From the NCBI GenBank assembly GCA_008923315.1, contig WBSF01000007.1, positions 276,246 to 340,245 on the forward strand: a stretch of DNA of 64,000 nucleotides. Direction: 5' to 3'. Origin of the DNA: Betaproteobacteria bacterium SCN1. Its GTDB lineage: Bacteria > Pseudomonadota > Gammaproteobacteria > Burkholderiales > Thiobacillaceae. Both the position numbers and the translations under genes were made by a program. The notes under the pieces are model-generated. The model was given only the letters and a program-made list of their open reading frames with translations. It was not told where the DNA came from and searched no databases. How positions within the stretch are numbered: position 1 is the first letter of the stretch; the number at the start of each line of letters is the position of its first letter. Below, piece after piece: positions 31,308 to 42,319 of this stretch.

Positions 31308-32529
31308 GTGGCCGATAGTTCGCATCGAGGACATTGCGAAAAAGATTGCGATGGGACCATTCGGCTCGAACATCAAAGTCGAAACTTTCGTCGAAAGCGG
31401 TGTTCCAGTCATCAGTGGCGCTCACCTTCACGGCATTCGCGTGGAGGATGGTGTTTTTAACTTCGTCACCGACGAACACGCGGAACGGATGAAAAACTCG
31501 AATGTCTTTCGAGGCGATGTCATCTTCACGCATGCTGGAAACATTGGGCAGGTCGCCTACATTCCGCAAGATTCGCAATACGAACGATACGTAATTTCGC
31601 AGCGCCAGTTCTATTTGCGCTGCGATTTGAGCAAGGCAGACCCGGTCTTTATCTCCTACTTTTTCCATAGCAATGAAGGACGGCACAAACTGCTCGCCAA
31701 TGCGTCACAGACCGGCGTTCCATCAATTGCACGGCCATCTTCATATTTGAAGACGATTGAATTATCGCTCCCGCCCCTCGAGGAACAACGCGCCATTGCT
31801 GAGACTCTCAGCGTGCTCGACGATCGCATTGACAACTTGCGCCGGATCAACGCCACGCTGGAAGCCATCGCCGCCGCACTGTTCAAGTCCCGCTTTGTGG
31901 ACTTCGACGGCGTGCCACCTGAGGGCATGCAGGAATCGGAATTGGGCTTGATCCCGAAGGGGTGGCGGATTGGAACGTTTGGCGATGTAGCGGAACATCC
32001 GCGCCGCAGTGTGCAACCCGAAGAAATCGAATCTTCTACACCCTATATCGCCTTGGAACACATGCCGCGGCATTGCATCGCGCTCGGCGATTGGGGCATA
32101 GCAGCTGGCTTGGAAAGCAACAAATACGAGTTCAAGCGAGGAGAAATCCTATTCGGGAAACTGCGCCCATACTTTCACAAGGTCGGCGTCGCGCCACTTG
32201 ATGGCGTTTGTTCAACCGATATCGTAGTCATCGCACCCAAGTCGCCTGCGTGGTTCGGCTTCGTGCTTGCTCACGCATCAAGTGATCAGTTCGTCGAGTA
32301 CACCAATGCCGGTTCGACGGGGACAAAAATGCCGCGTACAAGCTGGCGCGAAATGTCGCGCTACGCTGTCGTGTTGCCACCGGAGCCAATCGCCACGGCG
32401 TTCAATAAGCAAGTACAACAGATAGCCGAGAAGATCATAGCGAACGTCCATGAATCCCGTACGCTCGCCGCATTGCGTGACACGTTGTTGCCACGGCTCA
32501 TCTCCGGCCAACTGCGAGTGAACCAATGA
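31297..32529 (+). CDS. hsdS: Type I restriction-modification specificity subunit
   Basis: DNA target-recognition subunit. The 410-residue protein has two target-recognition domains (about residues 5-150 and 215-350). They are separated by the conserved helical spacer [20 protein letters not shown], and the second is followed by a related spacer [20 protein letters not shown]. The start at 31297 overlaps the hsdM stop. The stop overlaps the Abi-C gene (ATGA). The bipartite target sequence cannot be predicted by eye. Confidence 0.95.
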
Positions 32530-33272
32530 GCCTGGACTGGTGCCCTGGTATTCGCGAAGCTTGCGTGCATTGGCACGATGCGCCGATGCTGCAGCAGACC
32601 TTTGAGGCGCTGGAGCGTACCTTGGAGCAGGACAACGATGCGTGCATCGACTGCGCGAAGTCCATTGTCGAAGTGTTCTGCCGCATCGTTGTGGACGAAC
32701 TGGATTCACCCGCTCAGCCCGTCAAGTCGACAGATGCGGCCCCGAGTTTTAGCGCATGGGTCAGCGCGGCAGTGCGCGTACTCAAGCTTGGCGAGAACCA
32801 GAACAACAAGTTCCTCAAGCTGGTGTCGCAGCATCACAAACTGACGACGGCCCTGAGTGATCTTCGGAATGAATCCGGGCCAGTCAGCCACGGTCGGGAC
32901 GGATTCCTAGCTAAGTTGTCTGTCCATCATCGGCGCTCAGCGGTCTTGTCGGCGGACGCGCTGGTGATGTTTCTGCACCAAGCCTATCTGGAGGCACAGC
33001 GCGATCCAGTCAGTTCTCGTGAACCGTGGGAACGGTTCGAGGCATTCAATCAACTGATCGACGCGAACGTAGGACTGGAGTTGGTGACGGATGATGACGG
33101 CAACCCGGAACTTCGGGTTCTGCTGCCCGGCGGCGAGTATCTTTCCCTCAATGTTCCCGTCAGTCGCCTGCTCTATCAGCTCGACCGGGATGCCTACATC
33201 GAAGCCCTGAATGCCGCACGTGGCGTTCCCGCGGCCATCATGGAACAAAACGAAGAACAAGGGGAAGCCTGA
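32526..33272 (+). CDS. Abi-C domain (abortive infection) protein
   Basis: A 248-residue protein of the abortive-infection C-terminus type. It has the helical segment [20 protein letters not shown] followed by [18 protein letters not shown], the recognisable Abi-C signature (residues about 115-132). The C-terminal 80 residues are not recognised. Position between hsdS and hsdR, with ATGA and TGATG overlaps on either side, makes it an integral member of the R-M operon. Whether it modulates restriction or kills infected cells is not deducible. Confidence 0.8.
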   Translation: MSLDWCPGIREACVHWHDAPMLQQTFEALERTLEQDNDACIDCAKSIVEVFCRIVVDELDSPAQPVKSTDAAPSFSAWVSAAVRVLKLGENQNNKFLKLVSQHHKLTTALSDLRNESGPVSHGRDGFLAKLSVHHRRSAVLSADALVMFLHQAYLEAQRDPVSSREPWERFEAFNQLIDANVGLELVTDDDGNPELRVLLPGGEYLSLNVPVSRLLYQLDRDAYIEALNAARGVPAAIMEQNEEQGEA

Positions 33273-36200
33273 TGGCCTTTCTGTCCGAAGCCGCCGTCGA
33301 ACAAGCCCTGCTCGATCAGTTGCGCGGGCTGGGCTACACCATTGCCTCGGACGACACCATCGGCCCGGACGGCAGCGCGCCGGAACGCGACAGCCACGAT
33401 GTCGTCATCCTGCAAAAGCGGCTGGAGAATGCCGTACTGCAGTTCAATCCGCAGCTTCCGCCGGAGGCGCGGTCGGATGCCATCCGCAAGCTCACGCAAT
33501 CCGTCTTTCCCGCTCCGCTGGAAGAAAACCGTCGCATCCATGCGCTGCTGACCGAAGGCGCAGATGTTGAATACTACGGCGACGATGGCGTGCTGACGGC
33601 GGGCAAGGTTCAGCTTCTCGACTTCGATGCGCCTGAACGCAACGACTGGCTGGCGGTGCAGCAGTTCGTGGTCATCAACGGCCAGGTCAACCGCAGGCCG
33701 GACGTGGTGCTGTTCGTCAACGGCCTGCCGCTAGCGGTGATCGAACTGAAAGCGCCGGGCAGCGCGGGCGCGCACCTGGCCGGCGCGTTCAACCAGTTGC
33801 AGACTTACAAGCAGCAGATTCCAGTACTGTTTCACACCAATGCGCTGCTGGTAACGTCTGACGGCATCACGGCGCGTGTGGGGTCGCTGTCCGCCGATCT
33901 GGAACGCTTCATGCCGTGGCGCACCACGGATGGCAGGGTTATTCTGGAAAAGGGCCTGCCGGAACTGCCGACGCTGATCGAAGGCGTATTCGAGCAGCAG
34001 CGGTTCCTCGATCTGCTGCGCCACTTCACCGTGTTCGGCGAAACAGGCAGCGGCCTAGCGAAGATCGTGGCAGGCTATCACCAGTACCACGCAGTCAACC
34101 GCGCCATCGAGTCCACGATTCGCGCCTCCGACCCACGGCAGGGCGTGGCCGAGGAACCAGCGTCCTACGGGCTGCCCAGCGTGGCGACGCAACCCCAGGG
34201 CGACAGGCGTGCGGGGGTGATCTGGCATACGCAAGGTTCCGGTAAGAGTCTGCTGATGGCCTTCTACGCCGGGCGACTGGTGAAACACCCAGCGATGGAG
34301 AACCCGACGCTTGTCGTGCTAACCGACCGCAACGACCTGGACGACCAGTTGTTCGCCACCTTCTCGATGTGCCGCGACCTGATCCGCCAGACACCGGTGC
34401 AGGCCGAAAGCCGCGAGCATTTACAGCAACTGCTTGCCAGGGCTTCGGGTGGCGTGATCTTCACCACCTTGCAGAAATTCGGAGAGGTGAACGCGCCGCT
34501 GACCACACGCCGCAACGTAGTGGTCATTGCTGATGAGGCGCACCGTTCGCAATACGGCTTTCGGGCGAAGGTGGATGCCAAGACCGGCGAGGTCTCCTAC
34601 GGATTCGCCAAACACTTGCGCGACGCGCTGCCCAATGCCTCTTTCATCGGTTTCACGGGTACGCCTATCGAGGCGACGGATGTGAACACTCCGGCCGTGT
34701 TCGGCAATTACATTGACATCTACGACATCAGCCGCGCGGTGGAGGACGGCGCGACGGTTCCGATCTACTACGAATCGCGGCTGGCGCGCATCGAACTGGA
34801 TGAGGACGAGAAGCCCAAGCTCGATGCTGAGGTGGAAGCGCTGACCGAGGACGAGGCAGTCACCGAACAGGAAAAGCTGAAGGCGAAATGGGCGACAGTC
34901 GAACAACTGGTCGGCAGCGAAAAGCGCGTCGCGCTGGTGGCGAAGGACTTAGTGGCGCACTTTGAGGACAGGCTGGCCGCGCTGGATGGCAAGGCGATGG
35001 TGGTGTGCATGAGCCGCCGCATCTGCGTGGCGCTGTATAACGAGATCGTCAAGTTGCGCCCGGGCTGGCACAGCACCGATGACAATGCGGGAGCCATCAA
35101 AATCGTGATGACGGGCGCAGCCAGCGACCCACCCGAATGGCAGCAGCACATCGGCAACAAGGCGCGACGCGACCTGCTCGCCAAGCGCGCCCGCGACGCC
35201 AAAGACCCGCTCAAGTTGGTCATCGTGCGCGACATGTGGTTGACCGGCTTCGACGCCCCGTGCATGCACACGATGTACGTGGACAAGCCGATGCAGGGCC
35301 ACGGGCTCATGCAAGCCATCGCCCGCGTCAATCGCGTGTTCCGCGACAAGCCTGCGGGTCTGATCGTGGACTACATCGGCATTGCCCAGAGCTTGAAGTC
35401 GGCGCTGGCGCAGTATTCGGCGCGCGACCAGGAAACCACGGGCGTCGATGAAACGCAGGCTGTGGCCGTGCTGTTGGAGAAGTACGAAGTGGTGCGTGAC
35501 ATGTACCACGGCTTCGATTACGTCACGGCGCTGAACGGCACACCTCAGCAACGGCTGGCGATGATGGCTGGAGCCATCGAGTGGATTCTGGACAGGCAAC
35601 AACAATGGGCGGCGGCGGAGACCACCGAGGAAGGCAAGAAGAACGCTCAGCGGCGTTATCAGGACGCGGTGCTGGCCTTATCGAAGGCGTATTCGCTGGC
35701 GTCGGCCTCCGATGAGGCGCGCGGCATCCGCGAGGAAGTTGGCTTCTTCCAAGCTATTCGCGCCGCGCTGGTCAAGTCGAGCACTGGCTCTGGCGTGACC
35801 TCGCAGGAGCGCGACTTCGCCATCCAGCAGATCGTCAGCCGTGCTGTGGTCAGCACCGAGATTGTGGACATCCTGAAAGCGGCAGGCATCCAGTCGCCGG
35901 ACATTTCCATCTTGTCCGACGAGTTTCTTGCCGAAGTGCAGCAGATGCAGAAGAAGAACCTTGCGCTTGAAGCCCTGCGCAAGCTCATCAACGATGGTAT
36001 CCGTTCGCGCAGCAAGGTCAACATCGTCGAGACGCGGGCGTTTTCCGAACGGCTGGAAGATGCCGTGGCCCGCTACCACGCCAACGCTATCACCACCGCC
36101 GAGGTGCTGCAGCAGCTCATCCAGTTGGCGAAGGACATTCGAGCGGCGCGACAGCGTGGGGAGGAGTCCGGGCTAAGTGACGAAGAAATCGCCTTTTATG

Positions 36201-36487
36201 ACGCGCTGGCTGAAAACGAATCGGCAGTCCAAATAATTGGCGATGACAATCTCAAGGTGATCGCCCATGAATTGCTGGTCAGCCTGAAAAGCAATGTCTC
36301 GGTTGACTGGGCACATCGCGATTCGGCGCGCGCCCGGATGCGCGTGTTGGTCAAGCGTATCCTGCGCAAGTATGGCTATCCGCCTGATTTGCAGGACGCA
36401 GCGGTGCAGACGGTATTGCAGCAGGCCGAAGCACTGTCTGCTGGATGGAGCACTGGGCAGTTTGATCGGGTGGGAGCAGATGCCTAA
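33272..36487 (+). CDS. hsdR: Type I restriction enzyme motor/endonuclease subunit
   Basis: ATP-dependent translocase and nuclease of the type I complex. The 1071-residue protein has an N-terminal nuclease domain with [26 protein letters not shown] D...ExK residues (near 145-165). Helicase motifs follow: [11 protein letters not shown] (Walker A), [19 protein letters not shown] and FTGTP. The C-terminal part is helical. Length is normal and reading is uninterrupted, so the enzyme should be active. The start shares one base with the previous stop; the end overlaps the next gene by 8 bases. Confidence 0.96.
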   Translation: MAFLSEAAVEQALLDQLRGLGYTIASDDTIGPDGSAPERDSHDVVILQKRLENAVLQFNPQLPPEARSDAIRKLTQSVFPAPLEENRRIHALLTEGADVEYYGDDGVLTAGKVQLLDFDAPERNDWLAVQQFVVINGQVNRRPDVVLFVNGLPLAVIELKAPGSAGAHLAGAFNQLQTYKQQIPVLFHTNALLVTSDGITARVGSLSADLERFMPWRTTDGRVILEKGLPELPTLIEGVFEQQRFLDLLRHFTVFGETGSGLAKIVAGYHQYHAVNRAIESTIRASDPRQGVAEEPASYGLPSVATQPQGDRRAGVIWHTQGSGKSLLMAFYAGRLVKHPAMENPTLVVLTDRNDLDDQLFATFSMCRDLIRQTPVQAESREHLQQLLARASGGVIFTTLQKFGEVNAPLTTRRNVVVIADEAHRSQYGFRAKVDAKTGEVSYGFAKHLRDALPNASFIGFTGTPIEATDVNTPAVFGNYIDIYDISRAVEDGATVPIYYESRLARIELDEDEKPKLDAEVEALTEDEAVTEQEKLKAKWATVEQLVGSEKRVALVAKDLVAHFEDRLAALDGKAMVVCMSRRICVALYNEIVKLRPGWHSTDDNAGAIKIVMTGAASDPPEWQQHIGNKARRDLLAKRARDAKDPLKLVIVRDMWLTGFDAPCMHTMYVDKPMQGHGLMQAIARVNRVFRDKPAGLIVDYIGIAQSLKSALAQYSARDQETTGVDETQAVAVLLEKYEVVRDMYHGFDYVTALNGTPQQRLAMMAGAIEWILDRQQQWAAAETTEEGKKNAQRRYQDAVLALSKAYSLASASDEARGIREEVGFFQAIRAALVKSSTGSGVTSQERDFAIQQIVSRAVVSTEIVDILKAAGIQSPDISILSDEFLAEVQQMQKKNLALEALRKLINDGIRSRSKVNIVETRAFSERLEDAVARYHANAITTAEVLQQLIQLAKDIRAARQRGEESGLSDEEIAFYDALAENESAVQIIGDDNLKVIAHELLVSLKSNVSVDWAHRDSARARMRVLVKRILRKYGYPPDLQDAAVQTVLQQAEALSAGWSTGQFDRVGADA

Positions 36488-37715
36488 TCACTATTCCACC
36501 TTTGCTCGCGAGATGGCCCGAATGGAAGCGGATCGCGCTTCTTGGCGTCAGGCATTGGCCCAAACCGACGCCATCGCCAGGCAGATGCGGGAGCTTTCGC
36601 TAGGCATCTCCGCTTCGGCCCAGCTCGCCAAAGCAATGAAGTCGCTGCAGTCCCCAGCAATGACATTCGGACAGCAGTATCAAGACTTGCTGAGCACAAA
36701 CTCTTCGGCCATGCAGTCCATCAAGGCTTGGCAGGAGGCCGAACACGTCCAGAACGAACAAATGCGACGGATGCTCGATCCTTTGGACGGCATCCGCAAG
36801 AGCCTGCTGGCGGACGACACAACCCAGAAGCTGATCAAGGAGTTGACAGCAGCTAGCTCAATCCAAAACCACATCAAGCAACTTGTTGATCATGCGACGG
36901 GGATCGGGTCTGTAGCCAAGATGCTGGCCCAGCAGGCCGAGGAATCGAGGAGACAGCACAGGCGACTGCTCGATAGCGTGACTGGCGGCAGCAGCATCCA
37001 GAATTACCTTAAGGAATTCGAAGCCATCAACAAGCAGTGGATGGTGCCCAACGAGGTGCTGGGCATCGTCAGTTCGTTCAAAGAAATTCAGGAACAGCTC
37101 GGCAGGGTTGCTCTGCCCACTCTCGATTGGGGCTCCGCAGGCGCACTGGCGAAGCTCTTGGGGTCAGAGGGTATCAACGAGCAGTTGGCACTGCTTGGTA
37201 TCGGGCCTGACGGCACGATGCATCTCCGTGCCGAACTACCGGAAAAAGGCATTCTCAGTCGCAAGCAATCCGATGCCGTGGCGCTCGTGAGCTTGCTGTT
37301 GTCCATCTTATTCTTCATCTATCAAGAGATTTCGAGCCAGCAGGACAAGGCCAAAACCGAAGAATTCCAGAAACAGACGACGGCCGCATTGCAGGTACAG
37401 GCCCAGCAAATTCAGAACCTGACAGCCCTCATTGGTCAGGCACTGGCGCAAGCGGCCCAAGAGCCAGATGTGCGTTTTGTTGTGCGCGAGCGCCCGGCAA
37501 AGGTGCGGTCGAAGCCCAAGCACGGGGCACCCGTGGAGGGGAAACTGCTGCCCAACGAGGTAGTACGCGCCATCGATCGCGAGGGTCGCTGGGTTGAAGT
37601 CGAGTATTACCACTGGCTGCACGAGCAGTACCGCACGGGCTGGGTGTTGAAGCATTACTTGGAGCGCGTTCCTCTAAGCTTTTCCAAGAACGACAAGAAG
37701 GTGGGAGATGGCTAA
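36480..37715 (+). CDS. Unrecognised coiled-coil, single-span membrane protein with SH3-like tail
   Basis: I do not recognise this 411-residue protein as a family. Residues 1-255 are helical and polar, rich in Gln/Ala/Ser/Leu, with likely coiled coils. Two similar segments ([11 protein letters not shown] and [11 protein letters not shown]) suggest an internal repeat. One strong membrane helix lies at about 266-284 ([19 protein letters not shown]). A short Gln-rich coiled coil follows, then an SH3b-like domain at about 333-395 ([16 protein letters not shown], ending [11 protein letters not shown]). There is no signal peptide and Arg-Lys precedes the helix, so N-in/C-out topology is likely. It overlaps hsdR and darT by 8 bases each. 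Confidence 0.75.
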   Translation: MPNHYSTFAREMARMEADRASWRQALAQTDAIARQMRELSLGISASAQLAKAMKSLQSPAMTFGQQYQDLLSTNSSAMQSIKAWQEAEHVQNEQMRRMLDPLDGIRKSLLADDTTQKLIKELTAASSIQNHIKQLVDHATGIGSVAKMLAQQAEESRRQHRRLLDSVTGGSSIQNYLKEFEAINKQWMVPNEVLGIVSSFKEIQEQLGRVALPTLDWGSAGALAKLLGSEGINEQLALLGIGPDGTMHLRAELPEKGILSRKQSDAVALVSLLLSILFFIYQEISSQQDKAKTEEFQKQTTAALQVQAQQIQNLTALIGQALAQAAQEPDVRFVVRERPAKVRSKPKHGAPVEGKLLPNEVVRAIDREGRWVEVEYYHWLHEQYRTGWVLKHYLERVPLSFSKNDKKVGDG

Positions 37716-38358
37716 CCATTACCCGAATCTCAATCCAGAGAAGGCGCTGATCTGGCGCATCGTTCACCGCGACAACTTGTCGTGGATTCTGGACAATGGT
37801 CTGCACTGTGGCAACGGCGGTATGCAGGCTCCGGGCTGGGTGAGCATCGGCAACCCTGAACTGATCGACAAGCGCGCCAATCATCCTGTGCCACTGCCGC
37901 CCGGTGGTTTCCTGAACGACTACGTGCCGTTCTACTTCACCCCGTTTTCGCCGATGCTGCGCAACATCCATACTGGTTGGGGCGGCATTCAGCGGAGGCC
38001 CAACGAGGAGATCGTAATCCTTGTTTCCAGCCTGCATCACGTCGCAGCACAGGGGTGGCCGTTCCTGTTCACCGATAGCCACGCCTACTACCGGTGGGCA
38101 AACTTCTATTCCGATTTGACCGGTCTCAACAAGATCGACTGGCCGCTGCTTCAGGCGCGGGATTTCCGGCGCGATCCGGAAGACCCTGCCAAGTTCGAGC
38201 GGTATCAGGCCGAGGCGCTGGTTCAGCGGCACCTTCCGATCAATGGCTTGCTCGGCATTGTGTGCTATACAGATAATCTGAGGCAGGCCATCGAGCGGCA
38301 GGTTCAGGCACGAAATCTGAACCTGCCGGTCTATGCCCGCACCGGGTGGTACTTCTGA
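37708..38358 (+). CDS. darT: DarT DNA thymidine ADP-ribosyltransferase toxin
   Basis: DarT toxins attach ADP-ribose from NAD+ to thymidine in single-stranded DNA, blocking replication, and act in phage defence. The 216-residue protein has the DarT (DUF4433) hallmarks: [19 protein letters not shown], the segment [16 protein letters not shown], and a C-terminal catalytic Glu at 169 in [13 protein letters not shown]. Length is normal. Its first codons overlap the SH3-tail gene by 8 bases and its stop overlaps darG (TGATG), so antitoxin translation is coupled. Confidence 0.92.
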   Translation: MANHYPNLNPEKALIWRIVHRDNLSWILDNGLHCGNGGMQAPGWVSIGNPELIDKRANHPVPLPPGGFLNDYVPFYFTPFSPMLRNIHTGWGGIQRRPNEEIVILVSSLHHVAAQGWPFLFTDSHAYYRWANFYSDLTGLNKIDWPLLQARDFRRDPEDPAKFERYQAEALVQRHLPINGLLGIVCYTDNLRQAIERQVQARNLNLPVYARTGWYF

Positions 38359-39425
38359 TGATCACATTTACTCAAGGCAACCTACTTGAAGCCCGCGCCG
38401 AAGCGCTGGTCAACACCGTCAACACCGTGGGCGTGATGGGCAAGGGCATCGCGCTGATGTTCAAGGAGCGCTTTGCCGACAACTTCCGTCGCTATGCCGC
38501 TGCTTGCAAAGCCAAGGAAGTGTGCACCGGCAAGATGTTCGTCACTGAAGTGCGCGAACTGGACGGCCCGCGCTGGATCGTGAACTTTCCGACCAAGCAG
38601 CACTGGCGCGGCGATTCCAAGATGGAATGGATCACCGAAGGGCTGCAAGATCTACGCCGTTTCCTGATCGACAACAAGGTCAAGTCCATCGCCATCCCGC
38701 CTCTGGGTGCAGGCAATGGCGGGCTGGACTGGGCCGAGGTGCGCCCTCATATCGAGGAAGCACTGGCTGGCCTCGACACCGACATCATTGTGTTCGAGCC
38801 GACCCAGAAATACCAAAACGTCGCCAAGCGCACGGGCGTGGAGAAGCTGACTCCAACTCGCGCCCTGATCGCCGAACTGGTGCGCCGCTATTGGGTGCTG
38901 GGCATGGAGTGCAGCTTGCTCGAAATCCAGAAGTTGGCGTGGTTCCTTGAACGCTCCATCGAGCGCGCGAGTCTGACGCCGCTGGATTTGCGCTTTGTGC
39001 CGCACAAGTACGGCCCCTACGCCGACCGCTTGCGTCACCTGCTGGAAGGACTGGATGGCAGTTACCTCCACTGCGACAAGCGCATCGGCGACGCTGACCC
39101 GCTGGACGTGATCTGGTTCGACGACGGACGCAAGACCTTCGTTCAGACCTATCTCAAGAGCGAAGCCAAGGACTATGTCCCAGCACTGGAAGCCACGGCA
39201 GCACTGATCGACGGCTTCGAGTCGCCCTACGGCATGGAACTGCTAGCCACGGTGGACTGGCTGCTGTCGCAGGAAGGCATTGCCCCAACGGTGCCCGCCG
39301 TGCGCGAAGGGCTGCATCACTGGGGCGGCGGCCCGGGCGCGGCAGCCCGCAAGGAGCGGCTGTTTGACGACCGAGCACTAAGCATCGCGTTGGAGCGGCT
39401 GGCACCGAGTGCGGTGGCGGTCTGA
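38358..39425 (+). CDS. darG: DarG macrodomain antitoxin
   Basis: Removes the ADP-ribose placed by DarT and also binds the toxin. The 355-residue protein starts (at 38358, not the in-frame codon at 38346) with a macrodomain: [32 protein letters not shown] and [13 protein letters not shown], within residues 1-150. The C-terminal half (from about 165, [20 protein letters not shown]) is the toxin-binding domain seen in full-length DarG. It is the last gene of the defence operon, and a strong stem-loop follows. Confidence 0.93.
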   Translation: MITFTQGNLLEARAEALVNTVNTVGVMGKGIALMFKERFADNFRRYAAACKAKEVCTGKMFVTEVRELDGPRWIVNFPTKQHWRGDSKMEWITEGLQDLRRFLIDNKVKSIAIPPLGAGNGGLDWAEVRPHIEEALAGLDTDIIVFEPTQKYQNVAKRTGVEKLTPTRALIAELVRRYWVLGMECSLLEIQKLAWFLERSIERASLTPLDLRFVPHKYGPYADRLRHLLEGLDGSYLHCDKRIGDADPLDVIWFDDGRKTFVQTYLKSEAKDYVPALEATAALIDGFESPYGMELLATVDWLLSQEGIAPTVPAVREGLHHWGGGPGAAARKERLFDDRALSIALERLAPSAVAV

Positions 39426-39441
39426 TCCCGCGACTACCCGA

Positions 39442-39472
39442 GGCAGTTGTCAACCAATGGTTGATAACTGCC
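39442..39472 (+). other. 14-bp stem-loop after darG
   Basis: GGCAGTTGTCAACC pairs along its whole length (one G-T) with GGTTGATAACTGCC across a 3-base loop. It lies 17 bases past the darG stop and has no T-tract. It may stabilise the 3' end of the long defence mRNA, act as a weak terminator, or separate it from the convergent integrase gene. Confidence 0.75.
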
Positions 39473-39582
39473 GCCGGAAGCAAGGCCGCAGAGAGCCTGC
39501 CCTTTTCAGCGCACAAAGGGAAAGGCAAGGGAATGGAGGTTAAGGGGCAATGGCCCTATCCGGAAAAAAGAAAAGGTCACCC

Positions 39583-40788
39583 TCAAGCCGAAGCCGCATT
39601 GATCACTAGATTCCCCGACGGCGCCAGCCTGTCGATGTAGTCCGACCACGCCTGTAACATCTCCCGCCGCTGCTCGGCGTACTCGGCGCGGTTGTAGACA
39701 CCACGCACGCCGCCAATGGTGTGGTTCAGCGCCTTTTCCACCACATCCGAAGGCCAGCCCTGCTCGTGCAGCAGTGTCGATGCGGTGCGCCGCAGGTCAT
39801 GGATGGTGAAGGCGGGGATCTCCTGCCCCTGCAATGACACCTTCAACGCCTGGTTCAGCGCGTTGCTGGCGAAGGGCTTGGCCAGGGTACCGCGCCCCGG
39901 CAACACCCAGTCGCTGCTGCTGGCCAACGGTTTGAGTTCCTTGAACAGGGTTTGCGCTTGCGTGGATAGATAGACGATGTGCGGTTTGCCGGTCTTGGAG
40001 TTCTCGATCGGGATATGCCATTCACCTTCGTCCAGATGGATATCCTTCCACTGTGCCAGCATCAACTCAGACTTGCGCACCAGAGTCATCAGGATCAACT
40101 GGAAGGCGATCTTGAACTGGCGGCGGATGTTGGAGGCCTGCATGGCGCGCAGGAACTGCCGGATCTCGTCCGGCGTCAGCGCCCGGTCGCGGGCGGCGAC
40201 GCGGTAGACGTGTCGCATCGGCAGGGCCATGACCGGGTTGGCCTGGATCAGGCCGCAGGTCAGTGCGTAGTCGAACATGCGCTTGAGCAGGCCGCGTACT
40301 TGGCCTGCAGCGGCGTCGAAACCCTGCTCCTTCTTGCGCCAGATGACGCTGCGCACGTCCTCTGCGGTGACGTCCCGAACCGGCTTGCTGCCGATGTGCG
40401 GCAGGATGTCCTTTTCCAGGTAGCGCCGGGGCATGGTCACGTCCTTGCGGTCGCGTGACTGGATGTCTTTGAAGAAGCGTTCGGCGAAGTCGGCCACGGT
40501 GACGTCTTCTGCGCCGGCCACCTTCTCCTGCTGCTTCTTCTTTGCTGGCGATTCTCCCATCGCCACTTGATGGGCCGCTTCGTCCCGCTTCAACCGGGCG
40601 TTCTTCAGCGTAAGCGCAGGGTACTTGCCCAGCGTCAGCTTCTCGTACTTTCCATTCAGCCGATAACGGTATCGCCAGACGACGCCTCCGGTCGGGAAAA
40701 CCTCTACATACAGCCCCCGGTCGTCGGTGACCGTATAGGTCTTGTCCTTGAGCTTGAGTGCCTTGAGCGCAGTGTCGGTCAGTGCCAT
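39583..40788 (-). CDS. int: Tyrosine integrase of the island
   Basis: Site-specific recombinase of the P4/bacterial-island type. The 401-residue protein has an N-terminal arm-binding domain (DUF4102-like, DRGLYVEVFPTGGVVWRYRY), a core-binding domain, and a catalytic domain. Catalytic residues are the Arg in LMTLVRKSEL, His and Arg in IHDLRRTAS, His in LNHTIGG, and nucleophile Tyr365 in GVRGVYNRAEY. It sits next to the mnmE junction, the usual place for an island integrase, and is read in the same direction as mnmE, so read-through from mnmE could feed it. Confidence 0.95.
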   Translation of the reverse strand: MALTDTALKALKLKDKTYTVTDDRGLYVEVFPTGGVVWRYRYRLNGKYEKLTLGKYPALTLKNARLKRDEAAHQVAMGESPAKKKQQEKVAGAEDVTVADFAERFFKDIQSRDRKDVTMPRRYLEKDILPHIGSKPVRDVTAEDVRSVIWRKKEQGFDAAAGQVRGLLKRMFDYALTCGLIQANPVMALPMRHVYRVAARDRALTPDEIRQFLRAMQASNIRRQFKIAFQLILMTLVRKSELMLAQWKDIHLDEGEWHIPIENSKTGKPHIVYLSTQAQTLFKELKPLASSSDWVLPGRGTLAKPFASNALNQALKVSLQGQEIPAFTIHDLRRTASTLLHEQGWPSDVVEKALNHTIGGVRGVYNRAEYAEQRREMLQAWSDYIDRLAPSGNLVINAASA

Positions 40789-40838
40789 CTCATCCTCCGT
40801 ATGTCCAAATAGATGGATGAAAGATAAGAATCCGGCTA

Positions 40839-40857
40839 CTTGGAACCAAACTTGGAC
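40839..40857 (+). repeat. Paired CTTGGA(A/C) repeats, possible integrase arm site (right)
   Basis: CTTGGAA at 40839-40845 and CTTGGAC at 40851-40857, 12 bases apart, upstream of int. TATGTCCAA (40800-40808) and TTGGACATA (40852-40860) also form a perfect 9-bp inverted repeat around the int promoter region. The left island end has the same repeat pair and spacing, consistent with integrase or excisionase binding. Confidence 0.5.
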
Positions 40858-40972
40858 ATAAAAGTGAGTGGCTTTGACTGTATCACCGAATCACTCAGCA
40901 GACAAAAATCCCTTTATTTGTGCGGCCTAACGCCACATCAGAAGACGTCAGTGGATGTCCATGAACACCACC

Positions 40973-40990
40973 TCACTTCCCGATGCAGAA
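40973..40990 (-). repeat. Right attachment site at the mnmE 3' end
   Basis: The last 18 bases of mnmE, TTCTGCATCGGGAAGTGA, coding Phe-Cys-Ile-Gly-Lys-stop. Matches 26211-26228 at 15 of 18 positions in the same orientation. Integration at this sequence leaves a complete mnmE. Confidence 0.85.
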
Positions 40991-42319
40991 ACTGCCGAAG
41001 ATTTTTCCCAGCAGGTCGTCGGCGGTGAATTCGCCGGTGATTTCGGACAGCGCCATCTGCGCCAACCGCAGCTCCTCGGCGAAAAGCTCGAGCCGGACCA
41101 TCGCCCCCCGTGCAGCGTCGAGATGGGCCGCAGCGCGACCCAGCGCATCGAGGTGGCGCGCACGCGCGGTAAACACGCCTTCGCCGGCGGCCTGCCAGCC
41201 GGCGGCTTCGAGCAGCGCGTCGCGCAGGCCATCCAGGCCTTCGCCGGTTTTGGCGGACAGCCAGAGCTCGTCGCCGTCGACGCGGGGAGGTTCGCCGCTG
41301 GCGTCGATCTTGTTGTGGACGGTGAGCCGCCGCACGCCGGGCAGGCGCGCGAGGATGGCGGCTTCGCGTTCGCCGACGCCGTGCGCAGCGTCGACCAGCA
41401 GCAGGACGACGTCGGCTTTTTCGACCGCGGCCCAGGTGCGGGCGATGCCGATCCGCTCGACCGCGTCTTCAGTGTCGCGCAGGCCCGCGGTGTCGACGAC
41501 GTGCAGCGGCACGCCATGGATCTGGATCGCTTCGCGCACGGTGTCGCGCGTGGTGCCGGCAACGTCGGTGACGATTGCCGCTTCGTAGCCCGCCAGCCGG
41601 TTCAGCAGGCTCGATTTGCCGACGTTGGGCTGGCCGACCAGCACCACGGTGAACCCTTCACGCAGCAGCGCGCCCTGCTTCGCCTGCACCCGTATTTCGG
41701 CAAGTGCGGCGTCGAGCGTGTCGAGTTGGCCCTGGGCGTCGGCCTGCTTCAGAAAGTCGATTTCCTCGTCGGGAAAATCCAGCGTCGCCTCGACCAGGGT
41801 ACGTAACCGAATCAGGCCTTCGACCAGTTCATGCACGCGGGCGGAAAAGACGCCGCTGAGCGAACGCACCGCCGAACGCGCGGCTTCGGCCGAAGCGGCA
41901 TCGATCAGGTCGGCCACGGCCTCGGCCTGGGCGAGATCGAGTTTGCCGTTGAGAAAGGCGCGCCGCGAGAATTCGCCCGGCGCGGCGAGCCGCGCGCCCA
42001 GCGCGAGGCAGCGTCGCAGGATCAGGTCGAGGACGGCCGGGCCGCCGTGCCCCTGCAGTTCCAGCACCGTCTCGCCGGTAAAGGAATGCGGCGCGGCGAA
42101 ATGGAGCGCAATGCCCTGGTCGAGCGCACTGCCGTCGGCATCGCGGAACGCCGTGTAGATCGCACGGCGCGCATCGGGCAGACGGCCCAGCAACGCCACG
42201 GCCAGCGGCACCACGTCAGTTTCGGCGCCGGATACCCGGATCACCCCCACGCCGCCGCGCCCTGGCGCGGTGGCAACGGCGGCAATGAGCTCAGGCTTTT
42301 TTGGCTGCGGCTGTGCCAC
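40973..42319 (-). CDS. mnmE: tRNA uridine-5-carboxymethylaminomethyl modification GTPase MnmE
   Basis: GTPase partner of MnmG in wobble-uridine modification. The 448-residue protein has the N-terminal folate-binding-type domain ([25 protein letters not shown] opening), the G domain motifs [22 protein letters not shown] and DTAGLRDTE, and the C-terminal FCIGK with its catalytic Cys. Its start overlaps the yidC end by 29 bases. The island is integrated exactly at its stop codon; the FCIGK end is intact, so function should be preserved. Confidence 0.96.
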   Translation of the reverse strand: MAQPQPKKPELIAAVATAPGRGGVGVIRVSGAETDVVPLAVALLGRLPDARRAIYTAFRDADGSALDQGIALHFAAPHSFTGETVLELQGHGGPAVLDLILRRCLALGARLAAPGEFSRRAFLNGKLDLAQAEAVADLIDAASAEAARSAVRSLSGVFSARVHELVEGLIRLRTLVEATLDFPDEEIDFLKQADAQGQLDTLDAALAEIRVQAKQGALLREGFTVVLVGQPNVGKSSLLNRLAGYEAAIVTDVAGTTRDTVREAIQIHGVPLHVVDTAGLRDTEDAVERIGIARTWAAVEKADVVLLLVDAAHGVGEREAAILARLPGVRRLTVHNKIDASGEPPRVDGDELWLSAKTGEGLDGLRDALLEAAGWQAAGEGVFTARARHLDALGRAAAHLDAARGAMVRLELFAEELRLAQMALSEITGEFTADDLLGKIFGSFCIGK

